A DNA stretch of 64,000 nt from Brachionus koreanus (lineage: Eukaryota > Rotifera > Eurotatoria > Ploima > Brachionidae): assembly GCA_016987375.1 (NCBI GenBank), contig PJRA01000353.1:251153-315152 (forward strand), given 5' to 3'. The position numbers were made by a program, and so were the translations under genes. Each line of letters starts with the position of its first letter. The stretch's first letter is position 1. Of this stretch, positions 11,077 to 22,313 are shown piece by piece. Below the pieces are notes generated by a model. The model had not been told where the DNA came from and searched no databases. It saw nothing but the letters and a program-made list of their open reading frames with translations.

Positions 11077-14000
11077 TCAAGTATAAATTTTAACTTCATT
11101 TTCAGAAATAAGTTTGGATGTTTCGTTAATTGGAATAACAAGATCTTCTTTTTGATGAGTTTTCTAAAAAAAGAAGAGTAAATTTGAAAAATGAATTATT
11201 TAATAACTAGACTAAATTTACGTGTTCTTGTTTTTTGGAATTTAAATTTTTAATCATCTTAAAACTAGAAAATGTGATTAAAAATCCTCCAATTGTTGCT
11301 ATTAAAATTGGAATAACTGTCACAATCTTCACATAAAATGCAACCGTTTTAAGTTGATTTCTTGTATCGGCATCTAAAGCCAATGCCTTTTAACATTAAG
11401 GATAATTTCTTACCATAAATATTTAATAAAAAGAATTACTTCATCAAACCAGACAACTGGAAAAAGAACTGGTTTAACATTTTTAACTAAACTAAATTTA
11501 TGTTTATTTAAATTGATTCTTTGATATTTAGTTTAATACTTGATTTTATCATGTTGCAAAAGATAAAAACTTATTTGTAGTCTGATATTTCCTCCTAAAG
11601 GTACTGAAGTGGTCTTTATTTGATATTAAATAATCAAATTTAGCTATTTTGAATTTTAAAAATAGAAAACTCACTGGTTCAAAATGAATAACAAAATCAT
11701 GAATAGATTGATCTGGACTTAAACCTTTCAAATCAGTAAGAAACTTTGGATCAGCATTTAAAAAATGAGGCTGTGATATATAACCCGAAATACCTTAAAA
11801 AAAGAGATGAAAGTTAAAAAATAGAAAAAATATATAATCCTTTAGTAACCTCCATAACATGAGCTAATATTCAAAACTCCATTTCCAAGACAAGTATCTT
11901 CACAAAATCCTTCTTTTTCCAAGTCGTAAAAAATATCTGGTGTTAAATGAAAATCATATGTGTTTACACCGGCGATGTTGTTTTCTTTTAAATAAGAGAG
12001 ATGATATGATCTGTAAAAAAAAATCAACATATAGTTTTTCTTTTTTAGAAATATCTTTCAGAAAAAAATGTTTTTTTACCTGCACATGTCCGGATTAAAT
12101 GAATAGACTTTTTTATTTCGAGTCAAAAATGGTGGATAAAATGTTCCATCAGTTCCATTGATTAGATTAGCATTGTCCGAATACCAGAAATTTAGTTTTC
12201 TTGTAAAAAATATAAAAATTTTCATAATTTTTTATTTTTAATTAGGATACTATTCTCCGTTCCAAGAAAAAAATTGCAGTTAATTAAGTTAATAATTGTA
12301 TAAAAAAAAATTTCCAAAAATAATTACCAGATTGGCATTTACTAATTAACTAACCTTATCCCCTTGTTCAATATTGCAGCATCACAATTTGACTTTGGCA
12401 ACGCAATAAATATAATCTGGCTCATGAAAAGTTATATAGTAATAGTTATATAGTTTTATATTATTAATATTTAAAAAATTAATATTAATATTAAAAATTC
12501 TTAAATTAAGCTGCCTGTGTCAAAGTTGTGTTTAAAAAAAGTTTAAATAAGACAGAAAAAAAAGTCAAATAATTAAAAAAAATTTGTAATTTTTATATGT
12601 TAATTTTTCAAGGTAAAGGTATTTTTTAAAATAAAACTAAAAAGAAAAAAAACTAGATTATAAGATAGAATTTCATATTTAAGATTTTATAAAGATTTAA
12701 AAAAAGACTGAAAAATTATTAATTATTTTACTTTCTTGGATATTTTCAGACTTTTTTTCAGAAAATTTCATATTTTTATTTATCTAATCAAAAATTCTAT
12801 CTAAATAATTAATTTGAGTAAGTTTTTTTAATTTTCCGAAATAATGCACATAAAATTTAAAAAAAGATGAAAATGTAAAATTAAATTCATTCTGCAAAAA
12901 AAACGAGATAGACTTGGAAAAAAAGAATACTATACTTAAACATCTTAAATTTTCATGAAAAATGCCGGGTTTCAAATTGAATTTTAGTTTTTTTTTAAAT
13001 CGAAATAATATATAATTCTATATTTTTTAATAACGTAATCATCCGAATTTAGTGACATGTCACTAAAATATTTAATGACATGTCACAAATGAACCTTTTA
13101 CATGTTATAACAGAGTGTCACTAAAATAGAGTACTCTATTTTAAAGACATGTCACTAAATTCGGAGAATTACGTTAATATTATATTATGAAATAATATAA
13201 TATTATTAAAAAATATATAATTCTTTAAAGAGGTTAATTTAAAAATGTTTGGTTACTTTTAATTTAAACAAAAAATTCCAAAATATCTTCAAAAGTACGT
13301 GAAAACTGGTAATTTTTTCTTATCGTTGATTTATCATTTGGACGAACCTAGGGATTCATGCCAAATTTAAACCAAACCAAAAAAATACCATAAAGAAACA
13401 AATACCAAAAGCTTAAATAAGAAACTAATACAAAATATTTATTTTAGAAGTTTACACCATTAGCTTATTTAACGAATTTAGTACCATGCAGAAAATTAAG
13501 AAATTAATTCCAAAACATTTTAATACTAAAGGAATGAAATGCCAACAAGAAATTAGGACTACTTAATTCTTGAAAAATCTAATACCAATAAAATCAAGTC
13601 AAGGATCAAACTGAAAAAACAAAGAGAAATTATTTAAATTAAAAAAAAGTCAAACAATTAACTAATCTAAGTTATTGATTTATCAATCGTAAAGAAGCTT
13701 CAAAAGATATAATAAAATATAAAGAGCTAATAAAAAAAGAACATCTTTAAAGATAAAATATCATTAAAGCATATTGAATTAATTTTAAACTGAAAAACGA
13801 GTTAAATAAAGCTAATCAATAAATAAGCCATAGTTTGACTAAGCGAAAGAATATGTAAGATGTATTGAGCCTTTTAAAATTAGGGTAAATTTGTTATATG
13901 GAATTGTGATAAAAGGGTAAATTATTGGGCTAACTAAAAATAAAGATTCTTATTTTAAAACCTATTGCTTATGGAATTACAAAATTAAAATAAACAAGAG

Positions 14001-15064
14001 TAGGTGTTAAACTTATATATTAAAATCTCATAAAAAAAACGTAAAAGTTTCAGAAATTCATAGTTCCTTATGATAAAAAGTGCATAAAAGTAGGAGTTAA
14101 GAGAGAATTTCAAATTCAATACTCACATATTTTAATTTTATTTTGATTTTGAACAAAAAATTAAATTATTAATCTTACTCTACTCCGTTCCATGAAATAA
14201 TTTTTGCTACATTTTCAGCTGAATCATAACCAGTCATCATAGTATAATTTTGCCATTCAGTACCATTTTCCTTATTAAAAAATAGATGAAATCAAGTTAT
14301 TTGATTATATTTTATTTGAATTTACTCCATTTATTAAACTAAATTTGTCATCTTTGATTACTTTTGGCAAAAATGTCTTGGCAAGCTTCATCAATGGGTC
14401 CTCATAACCAGATATTAATTCACCGACAGTTTTAGTTTCAAAAAGCTTTGTGCCCAAAAAAGCCAGTAAAGAATTGACTAAAGCAGGTCCAAGTTCTTTA
14501 AATCTACTTCGAACTGTTTGCTCAATCATTCCCTAGAAAAAAGTTCAAAATAAAGCTGTTTAACTTGTAATAATAGTTATTTGATTTACAATCGCTGGAA
14601 TGTTTAGAAATGTTATCTTATCAGTTTCAAGTCCAGCTGATAGAGAAGGCTCAAATTTTAAAGTGACCACTGGAGAGAATCGGACTTCATTTGGACCCAA
14701 AAATTCCACATGATGTTTTTCCCATTTTTCACTATAAACATAAGGTCCAAGTTGATCAAGTTGAGGCTTTTCGCCTCTTTCTATTTCCTGAGGATTTTTC
14801 ACATTGAACAAATAGTATTTGCGATAAATTGTTGCTGGAGGATCAGTCCAAAATTTGAATGCGCTTGAATTTTTTTGAATTATTACATTCTAAATTTCAA
14901 AATTTTTTTTCAAAAATAGAACAAACATAAATTAAATTTACTTCGTGAATTTTTTTTTTGACCATAGACTCTGAGAAAAAAAAAGTGATCACAGCTGTGG
15001 ATATTAATCCAAATCCAGACAACAGAAGAACAAAATTCAGGCAAGAAATTTTTTGGTTTTTCAT
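11077..15064 (-). CDS. CD36/SCARB family scavenger receptor (copy C)
   Basis: Eleven minus-strand exons keep one frame: 15064-14942, 14889-14590, 14532-14326, 14270-14179, 12199-12080, 12010-11850, 11793-11675, 11613-11540, 11491-11440, 11386-11222 and 11163-11077, giving 499 residues. Motifs are QLGPYVYSE, SGYEDPLMKLA, the GTDGTFYPP block, DMCRSYH, the FCEDTCLGNGVLNISSCYGG cysteine cluster, ISQPHFLNA, FPVVWFDE and a final membrane segment at about 432-455, followed by a cytosolic tail of about 45 residues. Intron 4 (14178-12200) is about 2 kb, against 315 bp in copy D, and carries a MITE and a decayed exon fragment. It shares a 5' intergenic region with SOUL-1 (399 bp, divergent). Exons and introns are nearly identical to copy D. 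Confidence 0.88.
12256..12285 (-). pseudogene. Decayed relic of CD36 exon 4 end in intron 4 of copy C
   Basis: On the minus strand this stretch resembles the end of CD36 exon 4, which encodes KIISWNG, followed by a broken donor. The functional version of the same exon end lies at 14179. So copy C holds two versions of this exon end, one dead. Confidence 0.45.
13031..13176. mobile_element. Small MITE (146 bp) in CD36-C intron 4
   Basis: Ends are inverted copies, TAACGTAAT followed by (CA/TC)TCCGAATTTAGTGACATGTC, about 38 bp each. Further copies of the GACATGTC motif lie between them. TA at both outer edges would fit a Tc1/mariner-type target duplication. No coding capacity. Confidence 0.8.
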
Positions 15065-15462
15065 TTTTAGCAAATTTAATGTGAAATTTGAAAAATATTT
15101 TCTTATATATATTTTAATTCTTATAAGTTGTTGAGTTATCAATCATTATTTTTTCTTTTAACGTGAGTAAAGCAAAAAAAAATCTTAAAATAAAATTTTA
15201 TCTATAATTAAATATGCTCTATTATTTAACATGATTACTTAATTGTTTTCTTCAAACTTAAATTTCTTAGAAAATATTCTTGACCTAAGATTTAAAAAAG
15301 TAAATGCATTATTATCTAAATAAATGTTTTCTCCTTTAAATACAAACTTTGAACAAATATTTTTATTTTAAAAACACTTAGACAAATTTATAAATAAAGA
15401 ATTTTTTCAAACTTAGCATAAATACATTAAATTTAAAATTTTTGAATTTACTCTGATTTAGA
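15065..15462. promoter_or_regulatory. Divergent intergenic region, CD36-C and SOUL-1
   Basis: These 398 bp separate the divergent starts of CD36-C (-) and SOUL-1 (+), so both promoters should lie here. I recognise no defined element. The equivalent region of the second pair is 24631-25691. Confidence 0.4.
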
Positions 15463-16371
15463 ATGGTTTTTGGAACTTTTAAGACAATTTTTAATCTTGG
15501 CAAAAATGTGTGTTTCGACTCTTCGGTTCCTTTTTTTAAAGTTATAGACAAAAATCAAGTAAAAAATAGTAAATCGGTAAAATGAAAATAATTTTATATT
15601 TTTAAATTTTCATATTTTTAGAATTTTTTTGTGCAATCTTTCAGAAAATTAAAAACGCTCTATCAAATTATTTGGTAAACAAAAATAAAATTAAAAAATT
15701 TCTTTAATGTTGCACAAAAATCTAAAAATACAAAAATGTAAAAATATAAAATTATTTTCATTTTGCCTAGTAAATCACTTTAAGAATATTTTTATTTTTT
15801 TTTAAATAAAAGGATGTTGAGACAAGAATATATGAAAAAAATAAATTTATAGTATTAAAATCCTTAATTGATTCAATGAATGATTCTGATGAAATAGTCA
15901 GTCAAATTTGGAGGCTAATGAAATACACTCAAGGAGAAAATAAAGCTAAAATTAACATGAAATTTTATATGCCTGTTTTTGTTGCAATAGAAGAGTTAAA
16001 TGAAAAAGAGTGTGAAATTAAACTTATGGTTTCTTTACCGAATGAATACCAAAATGAAAACGCAGACCCACCCGAGCCGACTGATAAAGAAATTTTTTTT
16101 GAAATACTTGAAGAATTTCAATGTTATGTAAGGTAACAATATTTGTAAAAAAATCAAAATTATTTTTTTTTAATGAAATTAAATAAAAAGAGCTTTTTCT
16201 GGATATGCTAGCTCAGATATTTTTCAATCAGAAGCTCTTAATTTAAAGGATTCATTGAGAAAAATGGGAAAATCAATTATTAATAGCAAATGCATTTGTG
16301 TCTCGTATGATCCTCCTTATAAAACTTTCAATAGACGCAATGAAGTTATTTTGATTTCTGTTCAAAATTAA
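15463..16371 (+). CDS. SOUL/HEBP family haem-binding protein 1
   Basis: Three exons, 15463-15558, 15813-16132 and 16191-16371, join to 198 residues, the usual size of haem-binding protein 1/2 (SOUL). Hallmarks are VETRIYE near the start of exon 2, the block IWRLMKYTQGENKAKINMK followed by a MPV motif (family FxRLFxYIxGxNxxxxxIxMTxPV), YVRAFSGYA across the last junction, and C-terminal YDPPYK...RRNEVILISV. Known relatives bind haem or porphyrins in the cytosol, or regulate mitochondrial permeability. There is no signal peptide, so it is probably cytosolic. It is divergently paired with CD36-C. The paralogue at 25692 has the same intron positions and phases. Confidence 0.85.
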
Positions 16372-16638
16372 TGCCTTAAGAATTTGAAATTTTTTTATTT
16401 ATAAATTTTTAAATTGGATTTTTAAAAGACATATGACTCAGATAATGTTAAAAATAAATAAAGCTATCACTTTTAAAAGTTTTTTTTTATATTTTTAAAT
16501 TAGGCTATTTAAAAGAAATTCAGTTATTTGAAAAATAATTGATTAGTATTCTTAGTTAAAGAGTTTTTGGTATTGATGATTGTTAAAAACGAATGTTGTT
16601 AAGCTGAAATTGATTTTTGTAGCATCATTTAGTTTTCG

Positions 16639-16936
16639 GTTCTTATAACTAAATTAGTGTCGGGTCCAGTCAGGACCGCCAAAAATTGTGTTGGCCTCAA
16701 TTCATGACCTCAAAAATGGTGGTAAAATTTTTTAGAATTTAATTTTTGATGGTCGTGTACAAAAATAAAATTCAAAAAGATTTCAAATATGAAAATTTGA
16801 TGAATTAAAAAATTGAGCAAAAGAAAAAATAATAAAATTTTGAAAAAAATTTTTTCATCCCTGCAGCCATCAAGACGGCCAACACCAAGTTTTGGCGGTC
16901 CTGACCGAACCCGACATTAACTAAGTGATAAGAACC
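16639..16936. mobile_element. Inverted-repeat element (MITE-like, about 298 bp)
   Basis: Left end GGTTCTTATAACTAA and right end (reversed) GGTTCTTATCACTTA start inverted arms of about 60 bp that share TGTCGGGT, GTCAGGACCGCCAAAA and GTTGGCC. The GC-richer arms stand out from the surroundings. I see no target duplication and no coding frame. Confidence 0.8.
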
Positions 16937-17257
16937 CACTAGGGGTTCTAGTCTGGTTTACTTTTTTCTATTTAAAGAAAAATTTATTCAGTGTTTAGAA
17001 TAGAACATTCGATTCAAAAATCAATTGTAAAAATTTGAATTATTAAAAATCGATTTTTTTTCTAATTTTTGGGCAGCCATTACAATACTACTATTACTAA
17101 GATAAGAAATTTTATTTTTAAATTTTTTATCTCTTGATAGTTTTCTAAAAATAAATTTATCTCCTAAAAATGTGCTTGAAAAACGTTGAATAATTTTTAA
17201 ATAAAGATATGATAAAACTATGTAACATTTCTTATGAAATACAGGCATCAATGATAT

Positions 17258-17280
17258 TAATAATAATAATAATAATAATA
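17258..17280. repeat. (TAA)n microsatellite
   Basis: A run of TAA triplets that ends exactly at the left edge of the TIR element starting at 17281. The TA duplication of that element may come from it. Confidence 0.75.
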
Positions 17281-18467
17281 ACCGGTGATGCATAAGTAAA
17301 TGGACAAAAATTATAAGCGAATATCTCAAAAAATAAAAATGATATTAAGTTCTGGTTTTTTTTNNNNNNNNNNNNNNNNNNNNNNNNNNNNNNNNNNNNN
17401 NNNNNNNNNNNNNNNNNNNNNNNNNNNNNNNNNNNNNNNNNNNNNNNNNNNNNNNNNNNNNNNNNNNNNNNNNNNNNNNNNNNNNNNNNNNNNNNNNNNN
17501 NNNNNNNNNNNNNNNNNNNNNNNNNNNNNNNNNNNNNNNNNNNNNNNNNNNNNNNNNNNNNNNNNNNNNNNNNNNNNNNNNNNNNNNNNNNNNNNNNNNN
17601 NNNNNNNNNNNNNNNNNNNNNNNNNNNNNNNNNNNNNNNNNNNNNNNNNNNNNNNNNNNNNNNNNNNNNNNNNNNNNNNNNNNNNNNNNNNNNNNNNNNN
17701 NNNNNNNNNNNNNNNNNNNNNNNNNNNNNNNNNNNNNNNNNNNNNNNNNNNNNNNNNNNNNNNNNNNNNNNNNNNNNNNNNNNNNNNNNNNNNNNNNNNN
17801 NNNNNNNNNNNNNNNNNNNNNNNNNNNNNNNNNNNNNNNNNNNNNNNNNNNNNNNNNNNNNNNNNNNNNNNNNNNNNNNNNNNNNNNNNNNNNNNNNNNN
17901 NNNNNNNNNNNNNNNNNNNNNNNNNNNNNNNNNNNNNNNNNNNNNNNNNNNNNNNNNNNNNNNNNNNNNNNNNNNNNNNNNNNNNNNNNNNNNNNNNNNN
18001 NNNNNNNNNNNNNNNNNNNNNNNNNNNNNNNNNNNNNNNNNNNNNNNNNNNNNNNNNNNNNNNNNNNNNNNNNNNNNNNNNNNNNNNNNNNNNNNNNNNN
18101 NNNNNNNNNNNNNNNNNNNNNNNNNNNNNNNNNNNNNNNNNNNNNNNNNNNNNNNNNNNNNNNNNNNNNNNNNNNNNNNNNNNNNNNNNNNNNNNNNNNN
18201 NNNNNNNNNNNNNNNNNNNNNNNNNNNNNNNNNNNNNNNNNNNNNNNNNNNNNNNNNNNNNNNNNNNNNNNNNNNNNNNNNNNNNNNNNNNNNNNNNNNN
18301 NNNNNNNNNNNNNNNNNNNACAGAAAGTCCCATTCCCAAAAATTTTTTTTGCAATATTATAGCTAATTTTTAGTAGTTTATAAATAAATATATATATGAT
18401 CCCCTGATCATTTGCATGATCGGGCAAGTTAACTTAACTTTTGTCCATTTACTTATGCATCACCCGT
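17281..18467. mobile_element. TIR transposon with internal assembly gap
   Basis: Outer ends are inverted copies, AC(C/G)GGTGATGCATAAG followed by TAAATGGACAAAA(A/G)TTA, flanked on both sides by TA. This fits a Tc1/mariner-type element. Bases 17364-18319 are N, so the interior, including any transposase, is unseen; the listed size depends on the N run being the true length. Confidence 0.75.
17364..18319. other. Assembly gap (956 N)
   Basis: Run of N lying wholly between the inverted repeats of the element at 17281-18467. Apparent open frames across it are artefacts. Confidence 0.95.
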
Positions 18468-18679
18468 TAATAGTTATTATTCTACGGTACACTTAGTTTA
18501 GTTATTTTAAGTAATAAAACAAAGCAAGAAGGATATTTTTGATTTTTCATTTTTATGAAAACTTTAAGAAATATTAAATTATAATTAAATGCTCTTCAAA
18601 GGTTATGTCCAACTATTTTTTTTTAATTCTAAAGATTTTTATCAAATGAAAACTTTTAAATAGTCGTTATACTAGCCTT

Positions 18680-19125
18680 CAGAGGAAAAACTCAAGGAGA
18701 CCAGTCATTCACAATCAGAATACTCTGCGTAAAGCTGTTGGGAGCATCCATAGCTTAACTTTACGCATCACAATCAATAATATTTCGTCATCTTAATTTG
18801 ATTAGCAAAGCTGACTCAGTTATTCCTTATGATTTGACAAATTTCGATATTCAGCGATGCATTGAAATTTGTACTGAAAAAAGTAAGCTTTGATAAAAAG
18901 GTGATGTTGTGTGATTGGTGGAATTTCCATGCATTAATACTCAATGAACTTGTTTCTAGACAGTCGCAATTGGAACGCAATTTGAACAACTTGAACGAAT
19001 CGTCCTTCCAAAAAGTCATCCAAAAGCTAGGTTATTCAGATAGACCTCAAGAAAACGCTAGACCTCATGCAGCTAAATAAACAATGGAATTGTGTGAATC
19101 GTACGAAAGAGGAATCGAACTACAA
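18680..19125 (+). pseudogene. Mariner transposase fossil
   Basis: Broken reading frames give fragments in the order found in mariner-type transposases. First comes a short piece around 18690-18765, then KKVMLCDWWNFHALILNELV (family VLLxxWWDxxGxIxxELL), SQLERNLNNL, and RPQENARPHAA, matching the family DNARPH motif with E in place of the catalytic D. Stops and frameshifts interrupt it, and no intact N-terminal DNA-binding domain is present. It lies outside the TIR element that ends at 18467. Confidence 0.75.
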
Positions 19126-19472
19126 GCTGATAAATAAATATCAAGATGCAATCATTTCCTAAAAATTAATTATATCATTTTATTATTTAAATGATTCAAT
19201 ATTAATTATTGACAATTTAAGAATCAAGTTTATTTGAGAAACTAAAATCATTAACAAACATTAATATTTAAGCATTTTGATCAAATTGAGTTTTAACTAT
19301 ATATTAACAAAAAAAATCACTTTTAATTAATTAGAATATTTTATTTGCAATAAAATTGAATAAAAGAGTATTTGTCAAGTTAAAAATTTCCAAATAAAAA
19401 CGATCTGAAATAAAATACTAAAAAAAAGCCTACAAAAATAAAAATTTGTTGAAATTTAAAAATAATAGGATT

Positions 19473-21193
19473 TTAATTATCTTCTAAAAAATCAACTTTT
19501 TCTTCTAAAGAAATTTTTGATTTTTTTAAAAAATAATTTTTTCTTATTAATCTTAAAGCAAAAGAAAATAAAGCAAAAAAAATTAAAAGAATTCCAGTTG
19601 AGACTATTGTAACGGGAATTATGGTCACAAGTCTGACATAAAAAGCAACTTTTGAAAGCTCTTCAGTTGTTTGCGAATCGAGCTTAATTTCTTCGTCGAA
19701 CCATATAACTGGTAACAAAACTGGCTGAATATTTTTAACCAAACTTAAAATAAAATTAAAAAATTCAAGTTTACTTAATTTAAAAAATCTTCTTTCTCAC
19801 TCTATATCTTTATTTGGTTCTAGGTAAAAATTTATTTGAAATCGTACATTTCCAGCTACAGGAACTCCAGTTGTCTTGATTAAACAAAAATTTATTTTAA
19901 ATAAAAAAAGTTGATTTCACAAATTAATATCTTTTAAATTACAGGTTCAAAATGTATCAAAAAATCATGGATGTCTTTATTTGGTTCTAATCCTTTTATT
20001 GATTTAACGAATTTTTCATCTGCGTTTAGAAAATGAGGCTGTGAGATGAATCCAGATACTCCACCATAGCAACTGCTTATGTTCAATACTCCATTACCCA
20101 AACATTTTCCATCACAAAAGCCTTCTTGTTCAAGTTTTGATGCTGAAAACAAATCTGAAGGAAAATGAAAATCATAGGTCTTAACTCCATTTATTTCGTT
20201 ATCTCGCAAGTATTCAAGACCATAGGATCGACACATTTCTGGACTGTATGATTCAATTATACTACTACGATTCAAATAAGGTGGATAAAATGTGCCATCA
20301 GTACCTGAGATTTGGTTAGCTTTTTCGCTATTCCAATAATTTAATTTTCTTTAGAATTAAAAAAAAATTTTATAAATATTTATATCACACTTAAAAAATT
20401 TACTTTAATCCATTCCAGCTAAAAACTTTTCCAATATTTAATGGATCTATAAAACCTGTATCAATAACATATCTTTGCCATTCAGTTCCATTATTTTTGA
20501 CAATACTAAATTTACCATTATTTTTTTTCGCTAATTCCATTAAAGGATCATCATATCCTGATATTAATTCTTTAATTGTTCTTTTAATGAATAATTCTGT
20601 ATCAAAATGTTCCATTATGAAAACAGCCATTGTTTCCATTTTTTTTTTATTTATCATACCCTTTAAAATTAATTTTTTTTCTATTTATAAATTACTATTT
20701 TTTAACATAATTACTGTTGCTGGGATGTTCAAAAAGGTAATGACATCTGATTGATTTCCTTTTGATAATGATGGTTCAAAATAGATTTTTGTACTCTGGC
20801 TATAATTTAGTTTGTCTTTTTCAAAAAAATTTTCAATTTTCCTATGCCATTCTACTCTATACGTATAAGGACCCTTTTCTATTAATATTGGCTTTTTTCC
20901 ATTTAACACTTCAACTGAGTTTTGAACATCGAAAAAATAATATTTTCTGTAAATAGCAGCCGGTGGATTTAATAGAAATTTAAGGGCTTTTGAATTGTTT
21001 TCTATTTTTAAATTCTAAAGAGATATGTTAAATCAATTTTAAGAGTTAAAATTAAGAAAATTACTTCGGATAGTTGAAAATGTATAATATAATTTGAAGA
21101 AAAATAGCCCACGATTGATGTCTTTATGAATAAAAAGCCTACAAAGCTGATTACAGGAATCCAATTTTTTTTTGAAACTTTCTTTTTCTCCAT
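19473..21193 (-). CDS. CD36/SCARB family scavenger receptor (copy E)
   Basis: Six minus-strand exons in one frame: 21193-21065, 21014-20715, 20660-20404, 20348-19943, 19874-19801 and 19743-19473, giving 478 residues. The same intron positions as copy A are used. Motifs are EKGPYTYR, SGYDDPLMELA, PEMCRSYGLEYL, the FCDGKCLGNG...CYGG cluster, ISQPHFLNADEKF, PVIWFDEE and a C-terminal membrane segment. Exon 3 is 42 bp shorter than in copy A (14 residues fewer before the SGYDDPLM block). Exons 4-6 are almost identical to copy A while exons 1-3 differ clearly, so the gene is a mosaic relative to A. The start is the ATG ahead of the first membrane segment. Confidence 0.88.
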
Positions 21194-22313
21194 TGAAATT
21201 TAGTGTAAAAATTCTAGTATAAATTAAATTTTTTTTCAATTTTGAATAAATAAAAAAAATAAAAAAATTACTAAATTTTTAATTGTTTTCTTTTTTGCAG
21301 TCGACAGTCTTTTTAAATTATATTGTGCTTTTCAGTCACTCATGAATTTCATACATAACTAATTAGAGTATTAAGCAATTAGATGTTAAAGAGAAAAATA
21401 ATTTGGTTTGGCTTTATTAAATTTGATGATTAAATGTAACTTTTTTTTGTCAATTAATATTTAAAAGATTTGAAAGCTAGACTTTTTGGAATCAAGTCAT
21501 TATACTTAGAGGGAATCTAAAAATCTTTTAAAAAAAAATTTAGAGCTAAGCATTTTTTTGTTACTAAAATCTACATTATTGAATTTTTTTTTTCATAATT
21601 AATTTTAAAATTCTTACAAATAAAGTATTTTGAGAAAAAAAAATTGCCAAATGAAAATTGATCAAAAAATTTTTGTATTTTAAGGTCATACTATTTATTT
21701 GATAGTAACTTTGGTAAAATGCCTTGCAATGCCTTTCATACTTAATCATAATTTATTTATTTTATTTTTACACGCATTAGTGAAGATTGGAGCCTAGCCT
21801 AAAGTTGTCTTAATTGAAAATGTTATGAAACGTGACTTTGAAATTATCTTTTGGTAATTATTCAATAAAAAAATTTTTTAACAAACTTAGGAAAATGCTT
21901 TTAGAAAAACAATTTTATTAATTAGTGGTTCTAGTTATTTCTATTCAATTTACTCAATAAAAAAATAAATGAATTTTTTCTTTAATTCATTAAATATTCT
22001 AATAAATCAATTGACATTGTTCACTGACAATTTTCTTTTAAATTTTTCATCAGTTATGGTAAAATATCAGCTAATGTTTTCAATTTCATAAATTAGAAAT
22101 TTTCAAGATTTTATTATTTGGTTAATTCAGAGTCAAAATTAGAAAATTCAATTTATGATAATTAAATTAAATTATAAAATATTTAACAAATATATTTTAA
22201 TCAGAATAAATGAGAACAACACCTCGGAAAATTATTCAAGAAAAAAAAATTTAATTTTATTTAGTTATTTAAAAATTAAATTTTATACATAATAAGAAAA
22301 GTGTATCAAAAAA
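21194..22313. other. Intergenic region between CD36-E and CD36-D
   Basis: About 1.1 kb of AT-rich DNA between two tandem minus-strand genes. It should contain the CD36-E promoter. I see no gene or named repeat. Confidence 0.5.

Larger units (their letters stand above)
16372..19472. other. Transposon-rich intergenic region between SOUL-1 and CD36-E
   Basis: It contains an inverted-repeat element (16639-16936), a larger TIR element with a 956-N gap (17281-18467) and a mariner transposase fossil (about 18680-19125). I see no host gene. Confidence 0.6.

Noticed and set aside
12784..12975. Minus-strand ORF of 63 codons in CD36-C intron 4
   Set aside because: AT-rich Phe/Ser-rich translation with no homology that I recognise and no splice context.
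17300..18427. Three long open frames across 17300-18427
   Set aside because: They consist almost wholly of N from the assembly gap and have no real codons.
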